Assembly: GCA_016716885.1 (NCBI GenBank)
Contig: JADJUV010000025.1
Coordinates: forward strand, 1 to 64,000
DNA: 64,000 nt
Direction of reading: 5' to 3'
From: Candidatus Trichofilum aggregatum
GTDB lineage: Bacteria > Chloroflexota > Anaerolineae > Promineifilales > Promineifilaceae
The first letter of the stretch is position 1, and every line of letters starts with the position of its first letter. Below, piece after piece: positions 42,311 through 50,509 of this stretch. The notes under the pieces were generated by a model. It searched no databases and was not told where the DNA came from. It saw only the letters and a program-made list of their open reading frames with translations. A program made the position numbers and the translations under genes.

Positions 42311-43180
42311 ATGGAAAAAACTGTGCCACAACCTGCAAAAGTCTATCCACGCTTTCGCCTGGGCGCTCGCATTGAGCACTTTATCCTGATGACCTCATTC
42401 ACCGTTCTGGGGGTAACCGGATTGGCGCAAAAATATGCGGTCATTGCCCCGGGCGAATGGCTCATTGATGTGATGGGTGGTATTGAGCTGACAAGATGGA
42501 TTCACCGCCTGGCCGCTGTCGTTCTGGTTCTAGGGTCTGCTTATCATTTGCTGACATCTGCCTATCGTCTATTTGTGAAGCATGAACAGATGCAAATGAT
42601 TCCTGATAAGAAAGATTTGCAGGATATGCTGGATACGATTCGCTACAACCTGGGTTTGATAAAGCAGCATCCTAAAATGCGAAAGTTTAATTTTGGCGAG
42701 AAATTTGAGTATTGGGCGGTTGTTTGGGGCACGCTCATTATGGCCATTACTGGGTTTGTTTTGTGGAACCCTATCGCGTTTTCCTCAGTATTTCCTGGGC
42801 AACTTATACCGATGGCCAAAGCCGCTCATGGTGGTGAAGCGTTGTTAGCTGTGCTCGCCATTATTCTCTGGCACATGTACAACGTTCATATTAAACATTT
42901 CAATCCCAGTATCTTTACCGGCAATCTTCCCCGTCATCAGATGGAGGAGGAACATGCCTTAGAACTGGAGCGGTTAGAGGCAGGAGAGCCACCCTGGCCC
43001 GAACTGGCTCTGCCGGTTTTGCAAAGACGCTTACGGGTTTTTGTGGTTGCTAGTATCCTGGTCAGTATTGTTGTTGTTGCTGTTGTGGTATGGGCCATCA
43101 CGTTTGAAGAGACAGCTATTACGACCATACCCCGTGTAACGCGTGAAATTTTTGTCCCAGCGGGAACCACAGTCCCATAA
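42311..43180 (+). CDS. Membrane cytochrome b subunit
   Basis: The 289-residue protein has about five membrane helices (residues 23-43, 60-82, 132-152, 175-197 and 243-265). Histidines suited to bind b heme lie in RIEHFILM, WIHRLAAV, AYHLLT and LWHMYNVHIKHF. This fits the FdnI/PsrC/cytochrome b561-type quinol-reactive family. It follows the 14-heme protein by 9 bases. Together they could form a quinol-cytochrome conduit. No molybdenum or iron-sulfur catalytic subunit is present in the window. Confidence 0.85.
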   Translation: MEKTVPQPAKVYPRFRLGARIEHFILMTSFTVLGVTGLAQKYAVIAPGEWLIDVMGGIELTRWIHRLAAVVLVLGSAYHLLTSAYRLFVKHEQMQMIPDKKDLQDMLDTIRYNLGLIKQHPKMRKFNFGEKFEYWAVVWGTLIMAITGFVLWNPIAFSSVFPGQLIPMAKAAHGGEALLAVLAIILWHMYNVHIKHFNPSIFTGNLPRHQMEEEHALELERLEAGEPPWPELALPVLQRRLRVFVVASILVSIVVVAVVVWAITFEETAITTIPRVTREIFVPAGTTVP

Positions 43181-43261
43181 ACAGTTGTTCAAGAAACTCA
43201 TTTATCGGATTGAACGATTGTTTATAGTCTTGACTGCTCCCGTTTAGTAAGGAGGAAGGCA

Positions 43262-44443
43262 ATGAAGCATCACAGAATAAGGCCCTACTTGCTAGGGGGG
43301 TTGCTTCTGCTGTTTTCTCTGATCCTGGTCGCCTGTTCCCAAGAGCCGGAAACAGTAGTTGAAACCCGAGTTGTCGAAGTTACCGTAGAAGTTCCGGGTG
43401 AAACGATTACAGAAGAGGTCGAAGTTACCCGGGTTGTGGAGGTTGCGCCAGAAGTACCGGCGGGACCTTCTGTACCGTATGAAGAGCAGTGGGCATCCTC
43501 AGCTCATGCTGACGCCAGCGCGGAAGCGTTTGTGCATTGGAATGAGGAAGACCCGGCTGAAGTGCCGGATCGGTGCGCCAAATGCCATAGCACCCCTGGC
43601 TTCCAGGATTTCCTGGGAGCGGATGGGAGTGAAGCTGGTGTTGTGAACGCGGCCGCGCCCATCGGCTCAACCGTTGAATGTGTGGCTTGTCACAACGAAG
43701 TTGCCTCTCACCTGGATAGTGCGGTTTTCCCCTCCGGGGCTGAACTCACTGGTTTAGGGCCAGAAGCGCGTTGTATTCAGTGTCATCAGGGCCGCGCATC
43801 TACTGTACAGGTCAATGACTCCATCGCCACTGCCGGTCTGACGGAAGCGGACGAGGACGTGGTGAGTGAGGATTTGGGCTTTACCAATATTCACTACTTC
43901 GCGGCCGCGGCTACTCAATACGGCACCTCGGTCATGGGCGGTTACGAATATGTTGGCAATGCCTACGATGCCCGTTTTGACCATGTCGAGCCATACAACA
44001 CCTGCGTGGACTGTCATGATCCCCATACCCTGGAAGTCAAACTCGACGAATGTGTCGTCTGTCATGAAGGCGTTGAAGACGCTGAAGATTTGGTAGACAT
44101 CCGTATGGTTGGCTCCCTGGTCGATTATGATGGCGATGGCGATATGGAAGAAGGAGTTTACTTCGAAATCGAAGGATTGCGTGACATGCTTTATCAAGCA
44201 ATGCAAGCCTATGCTACCGAAGTTCCTGGTACAGCTATCGTTTATGACGAGGCAAACCATCCCTACTTCTTCATTGATAGCAACGGCGACGGCATTACCG
44301 ATGAAGCCGAAGTCAACGGCGACAATCGCTTTCAATGCCTGGACAGCCCGTTTAGCCAAAGCGGCTTACAACTACCAGGTTTCCCTCAAGGATCCGGGTC
44401 GTTTCGCGCATGGTGGCAAATATATCATCCAGTTACTGTATGA
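43262..44443 (+). CDS. Decaheme cytochrome c lipoprotein, first half (frameshift near 44330)
   Basis: The start is ATG 43262, after AAGGAGGAAGGC. A signal peptide with lipobox ILVAC precedes a Val/Glu-rich linker (residues 26-65, ETVVETRVVEVTVEV). Five CXXCH motifs follow: CAKCH, CVACH, CIQCH, CVDCH and CVVCH. DYDGDGDMEEG and DSNGDGITDEAE look like calcium-binding loops. After GDNRF the frame turns into nonsense; a one-base shift in CGCTTTCAA restores FNAWTARLAKAAYNYQ. The whole gene is 43262-45518, about 750 residues, with two copies of one pentaheme module. It follows the cytochrome b gene by 81 bases. Confidence 0.85.
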   Translation: MKHHRIRPYLLGGLLLLFSLILVACSQEPETVVETRVVEVTVEVPGETITEEVEVTRVVEVAPEVPAGPSVPYEEQWASSAHADASAEAFVHWNEEDPAEVPDRCAKCHSTPGFQDFLGADGSEAGVVNAAAPIGSTVECVACHNEVASHLDSAVFPSGAELTGLGPEARCIQCHQGRASTVQVNDSIATAGLTEADEDVVSEDLGFTNIHYFAAAATQYGTSVMGGYEYVGNAYDARFDHVEPYNTCVDCHDPHTLEVKLDECVVCHEGVEDAEDLVDIRMVGSLVDYDGDGDMEEGVYFEIEGLRDMLYQAMQAYATEVPGTAIVYDEANHPYFFIDSNGDGITDEAEVNGDNRFQCLDSPFSQSGLQLPGFPQGSGSFRAWWQIYHPVTV

Positions 44444-45518
44444 CTCTATCGAAAACCTGAATGCGGGTATGACCACCCCGGTTGACTTGACCAATGCCAA
44501 TCGGCTAGATCGAGGCCACTTTGCGGCTTCCGAAGAAGCGTTCCGTCATTGGGATGGTGAAGAAGATGGTGGCATTGTGCCTGGCACATGTAGCCGTTGC
44601 CATTCTGCTGCTGGTCTGCCTCTGTTCGTGACCCAGGGCGTAGCCATTAATCAACCCGCTTCCGGCGGTTTGAACTGTGCCACCTGCCACAATGACCTGA
44701 CCACCTTCACCCGCTATGAAGTAGCAACCGTGCCCTTCCCCAGTGGTGTCAGACTGACCAATCCGGAAGAAGACCTGGACAGCAACTTGTGTATCTCCTG
44801 TCATCAGGGCCGTGAATCTACGGCTAGTGTCAACCGATTAATCGGTGGTCTGGCCGACGATGAAGTTTCCGAAAATCTGCGCTTCTTAAATATCCATTAC
44901 TTTGCCGCTGGTGCTACGCTGTTTGGCACGGAAGCGAAGGGTGCGTATGAATATGAAGGTCAGACATACGTAGGACGCAATGAGCATGTAGGGGCGTTCA
45001 ATAGCTGTAATGAATGCCATGACACCCATGCGTTGGAAGTACAGGTTGAAGAGTGTGCTGACTGCCACGAAAGTGTTGCTTCGGCGGAAGATCTGGTAAA
45101 CATCCGTTTTGAGGAAAACACCATTGATTACGATGGCGATGGCGATGTTACTGAAGGTATTGCTCTGGAAATCGCAACAATGAAAGAGCAGTTGTATGCC
45201 GCCATGCAAGTGTATGCCACGGAAACCGTAGGCACCGGCATTCTCTACTCTGAGGCGGCTTATCCGTACTATTTTGCTGATGCAAATGGTAACGGCGTGG
45301 CTGATCCCGAAGAGCTGAATAATGATGGTCGTTATAACACCTGGTCACCGCGTTTACTCCGGGCCGCGTACAATTACCAGTATGTGACCAAGGACACAGG
45401 TGCGTTTGCTCACAATGGTCTGTATGTCTTGCAACTCCTGTATGACGGTCTAACCGACTTGGGAGCAGACACCAGTGCCATGACCCGCCCCGAAGTACCA
45501 GCGCCAGCGGCGGAATAA
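44330..45518 (+). CDS. Decaheme cytochrome c lipoprotein, second half (frameshifted)
   Basis: In the second frame the protein continues FNAWTARLAKAAYNYQ, then a repeat of the first module with five CXXCH motifs: CSRCH, CATCH, CISCH, CNECH and CADCH. DYDGDGDVTEG and DANGNGVADPEE again look like calcium loops. The two modules align over about 300 residues (IHYFAA in both; HVEPYNTCVDCHDPH against HVGAFNSCNECHDTH). It ends PAPAAE at 45518. No GCGGCCGC copy lies in this half. Confidence 0.85.
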
Positions 45519-45606
45519 TTACCCTAACATTATCCCTAGTCCACTGGCTTGAAACCGGAACAGGCATACAGGTGTACGAGCCAGTGGGTTAGGGGAAAAC
45601 AGAAAA

Positions 45607-45639
45607 TAAAAATGGGCACCATGTGCCCATTTTTGTTTT
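45607..45639 (+). terminator. Rho-independent terminator of the cytochrome operon
   Basis: AAAAATGGGCACCATGTGCCC and ATTTTTGTTTTC form a perfect 11-bp stem with a 4-base loop, A-rich before and T-rich after. Another inverted repeat, CCACTGGCT and AGCCAGTGG, lies just upstream (45541-45589). Confidence 0.93.
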
Positions 45640-45795
45640 CTTCCGTCTATTCATCAATGCTCTGTGCTGCTTGCTACAATTTGGCTTATCTGACGCTTTG
45701 CGTCAAAATTACCTTTCAGGATTTATGGTTAGCACACCATCAGCGTTAGTGCTTCATGAACCTATCCCCTGCATTAACACTTGTTGGAGGCTTTG

Positions 45796-47631
45796 ATGCG
45801 CAAGAAAGTTTTGTTTGCCCTGCTTTTATTTAGCTTGTTCCTGTTGGCCGCTTGTCAGCAGGACAATAACTCCCCAGAAACGGTGGTCACCCGCATTGTG
45901 ACCAGCACGAATGAAGTCGTTGTCACTGAAGTTATTACTCAGGAAACGGTGGTTACTCGTGTTGTTGTTGAAGAGCGACTCGTTACACCTACACCTACTC
46001 CTTTGCCTGCGGGTGGTGAAATTGTTACCGCCTCTCTGGCCGATATCCGTAGTTTGAACCCGGTTCTTAGTAATGATGGTGCATCTAGCACCGTCACCAG
46101 TCAACTTTTTGTGAGCCTGTTGGCCCTTGATGCGCAGACCGGCGCCTTAATGCCGCGCGCGGCCGCGGATTGGACCGTGTCTGAGGATGGCCTCACCTAC
46201 ACCTTTAACTTACGCCAGGACATTGCCTGGAGTGACGGCACGCCTCTCACCGCCGATGATGTCGCGTTTACCTTCCAGGCCATCACTACCCCTGAGCTAA
46301 ACTCTCCACACCTGGCTAACTTCGTCAATATCACCCGTTGGCAGGTGGCGAATGCGAACACCCTTGTTGTTGAACTGGGTGCACCTGATTGCACGGCCAT
46401 TTATGCGTTTAATGTGGGCCTGATTCCGGCGCACATATATAACAACGATCCCCTCAATATCCTTGATAGTGAGGAAAACCTGGCTCCAACGGTCACATCT
46501 GGGCCATTCCTTTTTGGGGAATACCAACCGGGGCAGCAGGTGCGCCTGGTGGCAAATCCGACTTATTATGCCGGGCAACCGGTCGTAAATAGTTGGACGA
46601 TGAAGATTTACCCCAATGCCATTCCCATGTTGAACGATCTTTTGGCCGGAACCATTGATTACACTACCGTAGATGCGGAGTTTGTGGGGCGTGTGGAGAG
46701 TGCGATGGCGCGGGGAGCTGATGTAGAAATCAATAAGTGGTTTGTCAACGGCTTCACCTATCTGGCGTTTAATCTGGCTGATCCGGCCAATCCGCAAAAT
46801 GGCTGGCTGGATGAAAATGAGGATGGCGTGTATAACCCTGGTGAACCAGTGCAGACCCAGGATCCACATCCGGTGCTGAGTGATCTGGCGGTGCGGCAGG
46901 CCATCGCCTTGGCCCTTGATTATGATGACATTATCAGTCAGGCGGTTTATGGGCAAGGTGGCCGCATTGTGGCGGATATTTCACCGGCGATTGATTGGGC
47001 TTATAATGATGCCTTGACACCCTATGAACCAGATATGACGCAGGCTGTTGCCCTGTTGGATGGGGCGGGCTGGGCCTTGGTTGAACCAGAAGATGAGGAG
47101 TTGCCCGCGATTCGGGCCAAGGGGGATGTGCCCCTGGCGCTGACGATTACTTTGAATGCGGGTAACCCTAGCCGGGAACAGGTAGCGCTGCTGGTGGCGG
47201 AGCAGTTGGGGAAACTTGGCTTTGCCATAACAGTCGAAGTTTTGCCGTTTGATGAGGCGGTGTTGAAATTGCGTAATCAGACCTTTGACATGGCCGTGGC
47301 GGGCTGGTTAGATGTGAACCCGGAGCCGGATGATAGTAATTTTCTCTCGTACACGCAGGATACGGTAGGGATGGGTTTTAATTTCGCCTCGTATTACAAT
47401 GAAGCGGTGGAAGATAATTTGGCTCGCGGCCGCAGTGTGGCTGGTTGCGCGGCCGCAGACCGGGCCTCGTTCTATCAGACAAATCAGGAACTGGTTTATC
47501 AGGACATTCCCTACATCCCCCTCTATGCTCCGCTGGTCAATGTCGTTTGGAGTACCCGGTTGCAGAACTTTCACCCCAGCGGTTGGAACCTTTTTGCTAA
47601 TGTGCATGAGTGGTATGTGATTGATCACTAA
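45796..47631 (+). CDS. ABC transporter substrate-binding lipoprotein, family 5 (peptide/nickel type)
   Basis: ATG 45796 follows TTGGAGG (45784-45790). The 611-residue protein has a signal peptide with lipobox LLAAC and a Val/Thr/Glu linker (ETVVTRIVTSTNEVVVTEV) that ends PTPTPLPAGGEI. The SBP_bac_5 fold follows: DIRSLNPVLSNDG, AADWTVSEDGLTYTFNLRQDIAWSDG, LTADDVAFTFQAI and LAVRQAIALALDYDDII. Such lipoproteins deliver oligopeptides, nickel or similar ligands to an ABC importer. No permease or ATPase genes are adjacent. It is monocistronic after the operon terminator. Confidence 0.92.
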   Translation: MRKKVLFALLLFSLFLLAACQQDNNSPETVVTRIVTSTNEVVVTEVITQETVVTRVVVEERLVTPTPTPLPAGGEIVTASLADIRSLNPVLSNDGASSTVTSQLFVSLLALDAQTGALMPRAAADWTVSEDGLTYTFNLRQDIAWSDGTPLTADDVAFTFQAITTPELNSPHLANFVNITRWQVANANTLVVELGAPDCTAIYAFNVGLIPAHIYNNDPLNILDSEENLAPTVTSGPFLFGEYQPGQQVRLVANPTYYAGQPVVNSWTMKIYPNAIPMLNDLLAGTIDYTTVDAEFVGRVESAMARGADVEINKWFVNGFTYLAFNLADPANPQNGWLDENEDGVYNPGEPVQTQDPHPVLSDLAVRQAIALALDYDDIISQAVYGQGGRIVADISPAIDWAYNDALTPYEPDMTQAVALLDGAGWALVEPEDEELPAIRAKGDVPLALTITLNAGNPSREQVALLVAEQLGKLGFAITVEVLPFDEAVLKLRNQTFDMAVAGWLDVNPEPDDSNFLSYTQDTVGMGFNFASYYNEAVEDNLARGRSVAGCAAADRASFYQTNQELVYQDIPYIPLYAPLVNVVWSTRLQNFHPSGWNLFANVHEWYVIDH

Positions 47632-47749
47632 CCCCCGAGAAGCGACGAAGCAGGGAAGAGGTGGGATGCCAAATCGCTGAGCCTTGGAACCGGCCATAAC
47701 CTGAGTCCTTTGTCCTACGGGAAATAAGAGCTAGAGAGGATTTGCTTAC

Positions 47750-48226
47750 ATGGCAGACGTCAAACAAATTTTGGTGGTGGATGATCATTTTGAGATGCTG
47801 GAGTTTATGCGGACGGTGTTGCAGCACAGCGGCCGCGACTACCAGGTATTGGCTGTTCCCTCAGCCGAAGAAGGGATGCTGGAACTGCTCCGTACTCCCT
47901 TTGATCTGCTCATTACCGATGTCCGTCTGCCCGGCATGAGCGGTTTTGATCTCATTCGCCGCGTGCGCCGCGCCCGGCCAGAATTGCCCGTGATTATGAT
48001 TTCTGGGTATGGCATTGAACAAGGGCAAAAAGAAGCGGCCGCGTTGGGGGTGGTTCATTATTTTGTCAAACCCCTGGATAGTGACTTGTTGCTGCTCACG
48101 GTTCAACGAACCTTATTTGGTGAACCTGTTGGAAGAACCACCCGCGCCGGAGCCAACACCTGCGCCTGTCGCAGTTCCCTTATGCCCTCGGCCTCATCTA
48201 CCGTGAGCGTTGATTGTTACCATTAA
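47750..48226 (+). CDS. Response regulator receiver domain (frame intact only at the N-terminus)
   Basis: Residues 1-125 are a clear receiver: ILVVDDHFEM, phospho-acceptor D56 or so in LLITDVRLPGMSGFD, VIMISGYG and YFVKPLD. After LFGEPVG the frame degenerates. Other frames restore a Pro/Glu linker (EEPPAPEPTPAPVAVP), then a roadblock/LC7-like domain. The gene continues to about 49500 with several more shifts. Confidence 0.8.
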   Translation: MADVKQILVVDDHFEMLEFMRTVLQHSGRDYQVLAVPSAEEGMLELLRTPFDLLITDVRLPGMSGFDLIRRVRRARPELPVIMISGYGIEQGQKEAAALGVVHYFVKPLDSDLLLLTVQRTLFGEPVGRTTRAGANTCACRSSLMPSASSTVSVDCYH

Positions 48227-48721
48227 TCAGCGGTTGCACACCTTGCGCAACGAAATTAGCGCCACCTATGTTGTTCTGGCAGATGCCAGCGGCCGCATCC
48301 AAACTGATTCTGGCATGGGAAAGGGGCTGGCCCTCCTGACCTGCTCAATACCGTGGCTACCAGCCTGCGCCACAACCAGCTCCTGGCCGAGCAGTTAGGC
48401 AACCAGGATGCCATTACGCTGCAATATCAATCAGGCACGAAAGCGGAACTCTATGCCATGAGCGTAGGGGATGCCTATCAGATTCTTATCTTTTTTACGG
48501 CGGAAACCCGCCGCGGCCGCGTAGGCACTGTCTGGGTATTCGCCCAACGTTTGGTCAAAGAGTTGCTGCCGCTACTCCCCACCAGGGCAGCGACTCCCTT
48601 TGCCCCTGCGCCTGAGGCGCCGACAATCCTCCACGAACTGTCACCCAGGCCCGAAGAGTCGCCGATTTGCCCGATTTTCCATCCAAAACACCGCTTCTCA
48701 GGTGGAAAGAGCGCTGTCTGA
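48210..48721 (+). pseudogene. Roadblock/LC7-like domain segments of the broken regulator
   Basis: Two frames carry one domain: VTINQRLHTLRNEISATYVV and LADASGRIQTDSG in frame 48210, then ATSLRHNQLLAEQLGNQDAITL and AYQILIFFTAETRRGRVGTV in frame 48353. The pattern (two helices, beta hairpin, helix) resembles roadblock/LC7 domains that partner small GTPases. The frame breaks suggest indel errors or decay. Confidence 0.5.
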
Positions 48722-48781
48722 TCGTGTGCGCACTCCCACCCGTGCCCCCAGTTACCTCGCCAGAAGCACCCTCCCCCAACC

Positions 48782-49500
48782 TTGGTTCCCGCCGAATTTA
48801 TCCTGGAAGCAAATGAATCAGCCGATGCCGCCACGCTGAACAACTTTTGGGATCAGGCGGTCGAAGAGAGCACGGCCGGTAATGGAGAGGCGTTCTCCTT
48901 TGCTGAGGCGATGCGTCAGGGTCTCATACCCGGTGGGTTGGTCCAGTCTCAAGAGAGTGGTGATGAGGCGGCGGAGGCGGCTCTGGCAGAATGGCTCGAT
49001 TTGTCTGATGAGGCTATGCCAGATGAGATGCCGGAAGATTGGTTAGATGACGCGGCCGCGGCGGAACCTGTACCTGGTGATGGTTTATCCTTTGCCGAAG
49101 CGATGAGCCTCGGTTTGTTGCCTGGTGAACTGACACAAGAATCATCAGGTACCCCGGATGATGCCGCTCTGGCTAATCTGTTTCCTTGGCCCCGGAAGAA
49201 GCCCTCGACCTGGATGCTTTTGGGATGAGGCCATTAACCAGAGCCGGGAAGACCGGGTCAGGCGGATTCCTTCCCCCAGGTTCAAGGGTCTCATGCAGGG
49301 GTGATGATGAGATGTCTATGGACCTGGACGCTTTGTTAAACACGCCGTAGACAGCGCGCTAGACCTGGACGCCCTTTGGGCCAGTGCGGTTACGGATGAA
49401 CAAGGGGATGCGGCCGCGACCACTGGCCTTTCTCTAGCTGAAGCCGGGCGAGAAAGGGCTTTTCAAAGCGGATTCGGCCTGGGAGGAAAGCGAGTAGATT
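48782..49500 (+). pseudogene. Acidic repeat segments of the broken regulator
   Basis: The frame from 48782 holds near-repeats SFAEAMRQGLIPGGLVQ and SFAEAMSLGLLPGELTQ about 70 residues apart, separated by acidic sequence. After 49228 other frames carry DLDALWASAVTDEQGD and LSLAEAGRERAFQSGF. These look like three or more copies of a short unit (D-L-D-A-F/L-W, L/F-A-E-A, G-L..G). Function unknown. Confidence 0.45.
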
Positions 49501-49641
49501 GTTTGACACACAGACATAGCAGATGTACGATCTTCCGATTGTTATTTTCCTAGTTTAGGCCAACTCTAGGGTGGCTAGTTACGAAAATTATGCCTTAAGG
49601 GCAAAAGCCGTTCATTACTCCAAAAGGCGGAAATAAGCGCC

Positions 49642-50166
49642 ATGAAAAAACAGCAACCAACACGCCGTGAAGTACTTACCTGGTCCGATGTGGATAAACT
49701 CATTGATTATCTGGTGCCACAGATTCACGGACGTTACGACTCCATGATGATCATTACCCGGGGTGGCCTCATCCCTGGGGGTTTGATGGCTGAAGCGTTG
49801 AATATCACCTATATTCTCACGGCGTCGGTGCGTTTTCCGGCCGATTATGTGGGGACATTGCCGAGTTTGCAGGAAGAGCGGTATGCTATCCCGGAATTTT
49901 TGCAGTTTCCCAACGATAACCTGTTGGAAGGGCGGCGTATCCTGGTGGTGGATGATGTGTGGACACGCGGCCGCAACATCGTCACCGTCGCCAGCCGCAT
50001 AGACGCCGCCGGGGGTACTCCCGAAACCTGCGTCCTTCATTACAAACCCGGCTCATCCCTTTACCCCGGTCACACCCCCACCTACTATGCCGCCGTTACC
50101 GATGCTTACATCATCTATCCCTGGGAGCTAGATCGTGGCCTGGAAATTCTGGGCGTCTGGAACTAA
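49642..50166 (+). CDS. Phosphoribosyltransferase-family protein
   Basis: The 174-residue protein has the type-I PRTase core. MIITRGGLIPGGLMAEAL is the pyrophosphate/PRPP loop region and ILVVDDVWTRGRNIVTVASRI is the PRPP-binding motif (DDVWTRG). It is compact like hypoxanthine/xanthine phosphoribosyltransferases (Gpt/Hpt), but the base-recognition hood is not typical. It may use a purine base or act in regulation. The RGR in the PRPP loop is encoded by a GCGGCCGC copy (49967). Confidence 0.85.
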   Translation: MKKQQPTRREVLTWSDVDKLIDYLVPQIHGRYDSMMIITRGGLIPGGLMAEALNITYILTASVRFPADYVGTLPSLQEERYAIPEFLQFPNDNLLEGRRILVVDDVWTRGRNIVTVASRIDAAGGTPETCVLHYKPGSSLYPGHTPTYYAAVTDAYIIYPWELDRGLEILGVWN

Positions 50167-50237
50167 CGGGCATTCACCGTCACCTCATCTAAACTTGCCC
50201 GTTCCCTCTCTCTTTGTTACTATCCCCGCTCTACAAA

Positions 50238-50375
50238 TGTGCCCGTGGGGCCGGTGATGACTGGGTCCCTGGCGGCGGGGGCCGTCGAACCGTGTCAGGT
50301 CCGGAAGGAAGCAGCACTAAGGCGTATCCCTCGGGTGACCAGGAAAACCTGGTGATCATCGGTCTCATGGGCACA
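50238..50375 (+). ncRNA. ffs: Signal recognition particle RNA (4.5S type)
   Basis: GTCAGGTCCGGAAGGAAGCA at about 50295-50314 is the invariant domain-IV loop that binds Ffh. The ends TGTGCCC (50238-50244) and GGGCACA (50369-50375) pair to close a rod of about 138 nt, and a T7 run follows (terminator). This is longer than the 114-nt E. coli form but without an Alu domain that I can see. Confidence 0.95.
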
Positions 50376-50383
50376 TTTTTTTG
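50376..50383 (+). terminator. T-tract terminator of SRP RNA
   Basis: TTTTTTT follows the closing stem of the SRP RNA immediately. Confidence 0.7.
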
Positions 50384-50509
50384 GTACACCCCAAGAATTT
50401 GAAGTTTACGACGGTTTCCCATCGTCCAACTTCAATCCCCAACCCTAAATCCGTATGACGCGCCCCGTTAAGATTTTTCTCCTGTTTTCATTTACCTTGC
50501 TGGCGCTAG

